This document shows, piece by piece, positions 1 through 5,189 of a DNA stretch of 5,189 nt. The notes beneath the pieces are model-generated. The model saw nothing but the letters and a program-made list of their open reading frames with translations. It was not told the DNA's origin and did not search any database. Position numbers and translations under genes: made by a program. This DNA is from Chitinophagales bacterium (GTDB lineage: Bacteria; Bacteroidota; Bacteroidia; Chitinophagales; Chitinophagaceae). The DNA is taken from NCBI GenBank assembly GCA_020636495.1, contig JACJXQ010000015.1, forward strand, positions 1-5,189, read 5' to 3'. Each line of letters opens with the position of its first letter. The first letter of the stretch is position 1.

Positions 1-99
1 AATGATGTGATTAGCGAGATAGACACGAAAACCAAAATCAGCTATGAGCAGACCATACAATATAAAAAAGTGATGCAGGAAATGGGAACGTTTCAATAA
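1..99 (+). CDS. C-terminal end of an unrecognised protein (5' truncated by window edge)
   Basis: An open frame enters from the left edge in frame 1 and ends at a TAA at 97-99, giving 32 residues that begin NDVISEIDTK and end KKVMQEMGTFQ. The tail is hydrophilic, rich in Lys, Glu and Gln, and probably helical, with no cysteines or membrane segment. I do not recognise a family from so short a piece, and no function is proposed. That it is real coding sequence is likely but unproven. The support is that the frame is open from the edge, the codons resemble those of the neighbouring genes, and non-coding-looking, AT-rich sequence follows soon after the stop. It lies 172 bp upstream of the GH3 gene on the same strand. 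That gap argues mildly against tight co-transcription but does not rule it out. Confidence 0.6.
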   Translation, partial: NDVISEIDTKTKISYEQTIQYKKVMQEMGTFQ

Positions 100-146
100 A
101 TGAGTGAGTCACCGGTAAGGCGGTTGTGGGGGGAGATTTGCAGTTA

Positions 147-165
147 TTAGGTTAAATTTAACTAA
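147..165. promoter_or_regulatory. Imperfect AT-rich palindrome upstream of the GH3 gene (possible operator)
   Basis: Positions 151-162 (GTTAAATTTAAC) are a perfect 12-bp palindrome. With G151 bulged out, pairing extends to TTAG at 147-150 against CTAA at 162-165. It lies about 110 bp before the GH3 start in a 172-bp spacer. Its centre (TAAATTTA, 153-160) also resembles the Bacteroidota -7 element TAnnTTTG with the last base different. A second such near-match, TAATTTTA, is at 216-223. Neither has a convincing TTTG -33 partner at the usual distance, so no promoter is called. It could be a dimeric repressor site or simply chance in AT-rich DNA. Confidence 0.25.
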
Positions 166-271
166 CACATAAGGAACGCTTATACTATGTATGATGGAAA
201 TAACTAAGTAATAGCTAATTTTACACCCCTGTTTTACAATTACAGGCAAACAAAATCTGATATTACTGCCG

Positions 272-1828
272 ATGGCAATCCTGGGAAATCTCATATCTCG
301 TTCGTTACGTCTTAAAAAACAATTCGACCTGCCGGTTGCTACGCCGGAAAAATACCAACGCAATACTTTGCGTCATTTGCTGGAGAAAGCACGCTACACT
401 GCTTTTGGTAAAAAATACGGATTTTCTGATATGCTCGACCAGGAGCTGGACTTTATGACCGCCTTCAGGAGCAAGGTGCCTGTACATAATTACAATAAGA
501 TGTACGACCAATGGTGGTATCGCTGCCAGGAAGGTGAGGAAAATGTTACCTGGCCGGGAAAGGTCAAGTACTTTGCCCTGAGTTCCGGTACCAGCGAAAG
601 CGCCAGCAAGCACATCCCGGTTACCCAGGACATGATTAAGTCTATCAAAAAAGTAGGCTTTAAGCAGTTGTACAGCATGACGGACTTTAACGTGCCGCCT
701 GCGGCTTTCCAGAAAGGGGTATTAATGCTGGGTGGAACAACATCATTGTTTGAGAAAGGGGAGTATTACGAGGGCGATATGAGTGGTATCAGTGCCAAGA
801 ACATGCCTAAGTGGTTGTCGTCACTATTCTACAAGCCCGGTCAGAAGATATCACGCCGCCCCAATTGGGAAGACCGTATCAAGCTCATAGTACGCAACGC
901 CCGCAAGTGGGATGTTGGTACTGTGTGTGGTGTGCCTGCCTGGGTGCAGATAGTAATGGAAGAAGTGATTCGCTACCATAAGGTGAAGCATATACATGAG
1001 ATATGGCCTAACCTGAGCATTTATATCCACGGTGGTGTAAGCTTTGAGCCATATCGTGAAAGCTTTAAAAAACTGCTTGGTAAGGATATCACATACATTG
1101 AAACTTACATGGCAAGCGAAGGTAGCTTTGGTTTCAAAGCCCGCCCTGGCGACCATGGTATCAGGTTGGTGCTGAATGTGGGCATATTCTACGAGTTTGT
1201 CCCTTTCAACGAAAAGAACTTTGATGAGGATGGCAATATCAGGGAAAATGTTGAAAGTGTGATGCTGCACGAGGTAGACGAGCAGACCAACTATGCGGTA
1301 ATGATAAGTACTTGTGCAGGTGCATGGCGCTATATCATAGGCGATGTGGTACGTTTCACCAATGCAAAGGAGCATGAAATAGCTATTGTTGGACGTACCA
1401 AGCAGTTCCTGAGCCTGTGTGGTGAGCACCTCAGCGTAGATAATATGAACAAGGCCATAGAAATTGTGGCCCGTAAGCTGAATATAGAGATACATGAGTT
1501 CACTGTTGCCGGCTTCAAATATGAGAACCTCTTCGCACACCGTTGGTACATCGGCACCGAGGATGAGAACGTAGATGCCAACGCTGTAAAAGAGCTGTTG
1601 GACCAGACACTCAGCGAACTGAACGATGACTATGCAGTAGAGCGTACCTCAGCACTGAAGGAGATATTTGTTGAGGTATTGCACAACGATGTCTTCTACG
1701 ACTATATGAGGGCCATTGGTAAAAGTGGTGCTATGAGTAAGTTCCCCCGTGTGATGAAGGGTGAGACATATGTGAAATGGGCTACATGGCTGGCCAGTAA
1801 CAATGTAAAGACGCTGGCAAGTAACTAA
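272..1828 (+). CDS. GH3 auxin-responsive-promoter family protein (acyl-adenylating enzyme of unknown substrate)
   Basis: This 518-residue cytoplasmic protein is a full-length member of the GH3 family, part of the ANL adenylating superfamily. Plant members activate hormones such as jasmonate or auxin with ATP and join them to amino acids. The role of bacterial members is largely unknown. Visible motifs, in order, are the phosphate-binding loop SSGTSES (residues 104-110), the second nucleotide motif ETYMASEGSFG (277-287) and the third motif WRYIIGDVVRF (352-362). A hinge-like segment GRTKQFLSLCGEHLS (374-388) leads into the smaller C-terminal domain, which carries GKSGAMSKFPRVMKG (483-497). All three nucleotide motifs look intact, so adenylation is expected. 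The acyl substrate and acceptor cannot be read from sequence. The ATG at 272 is chosen because the N-terminus (MAILGNLISR...KKYGF) matches the usual bacterial GH3 beginning. There is no Shine-Dalgarno sequence, as is normal in Bacteroidota. Its stop overlaps the stop of the convergent recQ gene by 4 bp. The C-terminus ends in a repeated LASN (508-511 and 515-518). Confidence 0.93.
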   Translation: MAILGNLISRSLRLKKQFDLPVATPEKYQRNTLRHLLEKARYTAFGKKYGFSDMLDQELDFMTAFRSKVPVHNYNKMYDQWWYRCQEGEENVTWPGKVKYFALSSGTSESASKHIPVTQDMIKSIKKVGFKQLYSMTDFNVPPAAFQKGVLMLGGTTSLFEKGEYYEGDMSGISAKNMPKWLSSLFYKPGQKISRRPNWEDRIKLIVRNARKWDVGTVCGVPAWVQIVMEEVIRYHKVKHIHEIWPNLSIYIHGGVSFEPYRESFKKLLGKDITYIETYMASEGSFGFKARPGDHGIRLVLNVGIFYEFVPFNEKNFDEDGNIRENVESVMLHEVDEQTNYAVMISTCAGAWRYIIGDVVRFTNAKEHEIAIVGRTKQFLSLCGEHLSVDNMNKAIEIVARKLNIEIHEFTVAGFKYENLFAHRWYIGTEDENVDANAVKELLDQTLSELNDDYAVERTSALKEIFVEVLHNDVFYDYMRAIGKSGAMSKFPRVMKGETYVKWATWLASNNVKTLASN

Positions 1829-3990
1829 GACTTTTTCATGTATTCATAATGAGCCTGGGCTATGCGTATGTCGCCATAGCTATAGTCCTCGGGTAGCAGG
1901 TCTTTGATAGGTTTGGCAGCAACGGTTTGCCCGGTCTGCTCTATCAGTTCCAGTATCTTATTCAGCTTATGTCGCGGCAGAAATTTAGTCGCGCTTATCT
2001 CTCCGTCCAGGATGAATGCAGTCAGGTGCCCGGCAATAGTATTGACTGATAGCTTACGTTGTTCGGCTATTTCGTCTATTGTATGCCCCTGCTGAAACAG
2101 CTCGAAGCTGATGCGCTGCGTATTACTGATAGTTGGTTTGTCCATACTTGATTTACGTTCGCGCTTGGGTGCTTTGAGTTGGATGCGCGTCTCAAGATTG
2201 TGCTCATGGGCGTAAGCCTGTAGCACCTGCATAAATGCCGGTCCGTATTTGCTCACTTTGTAATCGCCAAAACCAGATATGCGACGCAGCTCATCCGACC
2301 GTAAAGGAAGGTAAGTTGCCATATCCAGCAATGTGTTGTCGCCTACTATAATATATGCAGGTACATTCTCTTGTTCGGCTATTTCGCGGCGGCGCTCTTT
2401 CAGTAGGTTCAGCAGGTCACTATGGTATTCTGGTGCTTTGGTAGCTATAACAGATGCTTCTTTCGGCTTCTTGAAGGTTACGGTCACCTCCATTCTGCCC
2501 TGCAATATGTCACGACTCTTGTCGTTCAGTATAAGTGCCGGGTAGGCGCTGTCTTCCAGGGTTACCAATCCTTGCTGCAGCATCTGCCTGATGATGACCT
2601 GCCATTCATCCTTCTTCAGGTCTTTACCTATGCCGTAGGTCTTTATTGCTTTATGTTCAGGTACTATTTTTGCACTGTTAGAACCCCGCAGGAAGTCGAT
2701 GATGTAATCCGTACCATATCGCTCTTTGGTACGTACTACCGCTGATAATACCTTCTGTGCTTCGATGGTCATATTACGGTGTTCCAGGTTGCTCAGGCAG
2801 TAATCACAACTACCGCAATAGCCCGGCGCCTGTTCGCCAAAGTAGTTGAGTATATATTGCCGCCTGCAGCCCTCATACTCTGCAAACTCTTTCATTTGCA
2901 TGAGTTTCTTCTTCAGTATGTTGGTCTGTTGCGCATTGTTCTCTACAGTAATAAAACGCATCAGCTTGCTGATGTCACCGGAAGTGTAGTAGAGAATAGC
3001 GTCGCTGGGTAGTCCGTCCCTGCCGGCACGCCCTGTCTCCTGGTAGTAGCCTTCCATATTCTTGGGTACGTCGTTGTGCATCACAAACCGTACGTTCGAC
3101 TTGTCTATGCCCATGCCAAAAGCGATGGTAGCAGCAATGATCTTTATTTCATCCCGTTGAAACAGCTCCTGTATCCTTGCACGCTCATCACTGTTCATGC
3201 CTGCATGATAAAAGGCAGCTTTGTAGCCCATTTGTTTCAGCTTATTGGCAATGCTTTCCGTACTTGCCCGGGATAGGGTGTATATGATACCACTATCGTT
3301 ACGATGCTCACTAAGGTAATGCAGCATCTGCTCAAAAGCTTTGCGCTTGGGTTGTATGTAGTAGCTTATATTGGCACGATTGAAGCTGGAGATATACACC
3401 TGCGGATTTTGTAGTGCCAGCTTGTCAACAATATCCTTTTGAGTGATCTTATCAGCACTGGCAGTAAGCGCAATTACCGGTATTCCCCGGAAATGCTTTT
3501 TCAGTGCGGACAGTCCCAGGTATTCAGGGCGAAAATCATGCCCCCATTGAGATATACAGTGTGCTTCATCAATAGCGAATAGAGAGCAGTTAAGTGTAGT
3601 CAGGAAATTGATGAACTGCGTTCCGCTGCTGAATAGCCGTTCGGGTGCCAGGTACAACAGCTTTATCTCTCCGTTGCGTACCGCATTGATAACATGTCCT
3701 TGTTCTGTATTGCTGAGTGTAGAATTAAGATACGCTGCCCTGATACCATTGGCCTGTAGTGCATCAACCTGGTCTTTCATCAGGGCTATCAGTGGTGAAA
3801 TGACCACCGTTAACCCGTCAAGCAGCATAGCCGGTAGCTGGTAGCAGATAGACTTTCCCCCACCTGTAGGCATTATAGCCAGCACGTCCTTACCTATCAG
3901 TACTGATTCTATTATAGGCTGTTGGTTCAGCCTGAATTCATCATACCCGAAAAAGTGTTTCAGTGCGCGGTGTATGGGGTACTGCTTCAT
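1825..3990 (-). CDS. recQ: ATP-dependent DNA helicase RecQ (long form with C-terminal helix-turn-helix)
   Basis: This 721-residue 3'-5' superfamily 2 helicase acts in recombination, repair and restart of stalled forks. All core motifs are seen: motif 0 (FRLNQQPII, 19-27), Walker A PTGGGKS (41-47), DEAH (141-144) followed by the aromatic-rich loop SQWGHDFRPEY (147-157), TAS (176-178), AFGMGIDKSNVRFVMH (290-305) and QETGRAGRD (317-325). Zinc ligands are Cys375, Cys392, Cys395 and Cys398. An RQC winged helix follows (about 404-505), then an HRDC domain (about 520-598, with YLPLRSDELRRISGFGDYK). A basic linker (KRERKSS) leads to a C-terminal helix-turn-helix of the type found after many RecQ helicases (HTH_40, about 620-715). 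That makes it about 110 residues longer than the E. coli enzyme. The ATG at 3990 places motif 0 near residue 19, as usual for the family. mqnD lies 55 bp upstream on the same strand. No terminator is visible at the 3' end, where the gene overlaps GH3. Nothing appears missing or broken. Confidence 0.98.
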   Translation of the reverse strand: MKQYPIHRALKHFFGYDEFRLNQQPIIESVLIGKDVLAIMPTGGGKSICYQLPAMLLDGLTVVISPLIALMKDQVDALQANGIRAAYLNSTLSNTEQGHVINAVRNGEIKLLYLAPERLFSSGTQFINFLTTLNCSLFAIDEAHCISQWGHDFRPEYLGLSALKKHFRGIPVIALTASADKITQKDIVDKLALQNPQVYISSFNRANISYYIQPKRKAFEQMLHYLSEHRNDSGIIYTLSRASTESIANKLKQMGYKAAFYHAGMNSDERARIQELFQRDEIKIIAATIAFGMGIDKSNVRFVMHNDVPKNMEGYYQETGRAGRDGLPSDAILYYTSGDISKLMRFITVENNAQQTNILKKKLMQMKEFAEYEGCRRQYILNYFGEQAPGYCGSCDYCLSNLEHRNMTIEAQKVLSAVVRTKERYGTDYIIDFLRGSNSAKIVPEHKAIKTYGIGKDLKKDEWQVIIRQMLQQGLVTLEDSAYPALILNDKSRDILQGRMEVTVTFKKPKEASVIATKAPEYHSDLLNLLKERRREIAEQENVPAYIIVGDNTLLDMATYLPLRSDELRRISGFGDYKVSKYGPAFMQVLQAYAHEHNLETRIQLKAPKRERKSSMDKPTISNTQRISFELFQQGHTIDEIAEQRKLSVNTIAGHLTAFILDGEISATKFLPRHKLNKILELIEQTGQTVAAKPIKDLLPEDYSYGDIRIAQAHYEYMKKS

Positions 3991-4045
3991 CAGCGTGAAA
4001 ATACTGAATCATCGCTTATCAGCCTGAAATTGTGTATAACTAGGC

Positions 4046-4873
4046 TTAGTAGAAGATTTTGACAGGTTTGCTTTGTATGATACCTGTTTCATATGCCTGA
4101 TCAAACAGCGTATCTATTGCTTTTGTACCTGTATCTCCCAACGTGGTAGTGTATTCATTCACATAAAGCTCTATGTGCTGGCGCATCACATCTTCCTGCA
4201 TTTCCTGTGAATTGCTTGTGATAAACGGCCCCAGTCTTGGGTAATATTTCCAGGCATATAGCACACTGTCTTTTATGATGTTGTCAATAGTGGTTATCAA
4301 CTCTTTGCTGAAACTCCTGCGTGCTACAATTCCGCCCAGTGGTATTGCGGCTTGTACAGTTTGTTCCCACCAGTCACCCAGGTCTATCAGTTTGAACAGG
4401 CCTTTGGCCTGGTAAGTGAACCTATTTTCGTGTATGATAAGTCCTGCGTCCACTGCTCCGCTTAATACTGCATCTTCTATTTCGCTGAATACATAGGGTA
4501 TTTTGTTCTTGGCCTCAGGATGAGCCAATGATAACAGCAGGTTGGCCGTAGTGTTTACCCCAGGAATGGCTATGCGCAATTGCGAAAGGTCTTTCAACTC
4601 CATTGGCATTTTTGCTATAAGCAATGGGCCTACGCCTTTGCCCAGCGCACTGCCACTGTTCAACAGTGCATATTTATCTACTACATGCAGAAAAGTATTG
4701 TAACTGAGCTTGGTCACATCCAGCTTTTCTTCAAGCGCCCATTTGTTCAAGGTTTCCACATCTTCCAACATGTATTGAAACATAATGCCTTTAGTGTCTA
4801 CCTTACCATTTACCATCGCATCGAAGATAAACGTGTCATTGGGGCAGGGGCTAAATCCTAATGTGAGTCTCAT
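4046..4873 (-). CDS. mqnD: 1,4-dihydroxy-6-naphthoate synthase (futalosine pathway of menaquinone synthesis)
   Basis: A 275-residue soluble cytoplasmic enzyme of the MqnA/MqnD family with a periplasmic-binding-protein-like fold. It converts cyclic dehypoxanthinyl futalosine into 1,4-dihydroxy-6-naphthoate, a precursor of the menaquinone ring. Diagnostic stretches are GFSPCPNDTFIFDA (6-19), TKLSYNTF (54-61), GKGVGPLL (78-85), IPGVNTTANLLL (103-114), IIHENRFTY (146-154, with His148 at the position I take to be the proposed catalytic histidine) and DLGDWWEQT (164-172) followed by IPLGGI (177-182). WWE and PLGGI favour MqnD over MqnA. The start chosen is the ATG at 4873, giving MRLTLGFSPCPND. The reading frame can be extended four codons to a TTG at 4885, but family members normally begin about six residues before SPCPND. 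No other mqn gene is in the window, so the pathway genes are dispersed. recQ follows after 55 bp and may share its transcript. An 82-bp divergent spacer lies upstream. Confidence 0.96.
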   Translation of the reverse strand: MRLTLGFSPCPNDTFIFDAMVNGKVDTKGIMFQYMLEDVETLNKWALEEKLDVTKLSYNTFLHVVDKYALLNSGSALGKGVGPLLIAKMPMELKDLSQLRIAIPGVNTTANLLLSLAHPEAKNKIPYVFSEIEDAVLSGAVDAGLIIHENRFTYQAKGLFKLIDLGDWWEQTVQAAIPLGGIVARRSFSKELITTIDNIIKDSVLYAWKYYPRLGPFITSNSQEMQEDVMRQHIELYVNEYTTTLGDTGTKAIDTLFDQAYETGIIQSKPVKIFY

Positions 4874-4955
4874 AATACCATGCAATTTAATATTGTTACG
4901 AAAAATGAAGCAGCATGTTTTAATAATATAGCTATTTTAGAAGCTTATAACAACT
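4874..4955. promoter_or_regulatory. Divergent intergenic region expected to hold the promoters of mqnD and the right-edge gene
   Basis: This 82-bp, strongly AT-rich spacer separates two divergently oriented starts, so by layout both promoters should lie in or near it. On the + strand TATTTTAG (4933-4940) is one mismatch from the Bacteroidota -7 consensus TAnnTTTG and would leave a leader of only about 10 bases. On the - strand TAAATTG (reading 4889 down to 4883) is one T short of the same element. Neither has a clear TTTG at the expected upstream distance, so exact promoters are not assigned. No Shine-Dalgarno precedes either start. A-rich bases do precede the + start (TTATAACAACT). Confidence 0.4.
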
Positions 4956-5189
4956 ATGCTGTTCAAAAGGTTCCTGGTGCTGTTTGTCCTGTTCCCGCTC
5001 TGCTCGTTTGCACAAAACGAAAAGCTTGCGGGTTATGGTATTGAGGTCAATCCTGTTTATGGAAAGATCATCAAGCATAACTATATCTTTCCACCGTTGC
5101 CGGACCATTCATATGCTCTGGATGTAAATATACTGAAACGTACAGCAGGTAAAAAGGAATGGCAGCAAAGGAGGAACAACCCGCTCATA
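4956..5189 (+). CDS. N-terminal part of a secreted PagL-like acyloxyacyl hydrolase (lipid A deacylase-like), cut by window edge
   Basis: An open frame of 78 codons runs from ATG 4956 to the last base of the window without a stop. The first 19 residues form a classic Sec signal peptide: Lys4 and Arg5, a hydrophobic core (FLVLFVLFPL), then CSFA before QNE, with likely cleavage after Ala19. Cys16 is not in a proper lipobox (FPLC), so a lipoprotein is unlikely. The mature part, with GIEVNPVYGKIIKHNYIF (28-45), DVNILKRTAGKKEWQ (56-70) and RRNNPLI at the edge, resembles from memory the N-terminal strands of Bacteroidota proteins annotated as acyloxyacyl hydrolase (PagL family). These are outer-membrane beta-barrels, and known members remove a 3-O-linked acyl chain from lipid A. 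The catalytic His-Ser pair of that family lies near the C-terminus and is outside the window, so activity cannot be judged. Alternatively this is another outer-membrane barrel or an unrelated exported protein. The gene and signal peptide are more certain than the family. Confidence 0.6.
   Translation, partial: MLFKRFLVLFVLFPLCSFAQNEKLAGYGIEVNPVYGKIIKHNYIFPPLPDHSYALDVNILKRTAGKKEWQQRRNNPLI

Noticed and set aside
100..150. A 16-codon frame starting ATG right after the stop of the left-edge gene
   Set aside because: It is too short, its peptide has no recognisable character, and it has no ribosome-binding context. An ATG next to a TAA is common by chance.
851..1540. A 229-codon open frame on the - strand inside the GH3 gene
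   Set aside because: It lies wholly antisense to a gene with clear family motifs. Its translation is rich in His, Tyr and Thr with no recognisable domain, as expected from a shadow frame.
1819..1836. AAGT/ACTT stem followed by T run as a bidirectional terminator between GH3 and recQ
   Set aside because: A 4-bp AT-rich stem is not stable enough to be called. The T run is part of the recQ coding end (Lys codons).
2333..3012. Several 60-110 codon + strand frames within recQ
   Set aside because: They are antisense shadows of recQ, have no family resemblance, and overlap one another in different frames.
4021..4046. AGCCT/AGGCT inverted repeat just after the mqnD stop as a terminator
   Set aside because: The stem is only 5 bp with a loop of 16 bases, has no T tract, and one arm runs into the mqnD stop codon.
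4580..4861. A 93-codon + strand frame antisense to mqnD
   Set aside because: It lies entirely inside mqnD, whose motifs are conserved, and shows no independent features.
1..5189. Defence system, mobile element, CRISPR array, tRNA or other RNA gene
   Set aside because: No repeat array, transposase, terminal inverted repeats, integrase or recognisable structured RNA was seen. RecQ here is the complete housekeeping type and has no defence-type neighbours in view.

Overview
The window reads as ordinary chromosomal DNA of a member of the Bacteroidota, most plausibly a Chitinophagales/Cytophagales-type organism. This is inferred from four things. The start codons lack Shine-Dalgarno sequences. There is a bacterial GH3-family protein of the kind common in that phylum. 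The RecQ is long and carries a C-terminal helix-turn-helix. Menaquinone is made by the futalosine route (mqnD). No plasmid, phage, transposon, CRISPR or RNA-gene signature was seen, and base and codon use look even across the window.

Layout, left to right. Positions 1-99 hold the last 32 codons of an unrecognised + strand gene. A 172-bp spacer follows (100-271), AT-rich in its second half, with an imperfect palindrome at 147-165. A complete GH3-family adenylating-enzyme gene runs on + from 272 to 1828. It converges on, and overlaps by 4 bp, a complete recQ helicase gene on - (3990 down to 1825). Upstream of recQ on the same strand, 55 bp away, is a complete mqnD gene (4873 down to 4046), so mqnD-recQ may be co-transcribed. 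An 82-bp AT-rich divergent spacer (4874-4955) separates mqnD from a + strand gene cut by the window edge (4956-5189). That gene has a clear export signal and resembles PagL-like acyloxyacyl hydrolases (lipid A deacylases).

The genes do not form one obvious pathway. RecQ is a DNA repair and recombination helicase. MqnD makes a naphthoate precursor of menaquinone. The GH3 protein should adenylate a carboxylic acid of unknown identity. The right-edge protein probably acts at the outer membrane. No stretch longer than 300 bp lacks a gene. I found no convincing undescribed system. The points most worth a second look are the unknown substrate of the GH3 enzyme, the overlapping convergent 3' ends with no visible terminator, the start-codon correction for mqnD, and the edge-truncated envelope gene.
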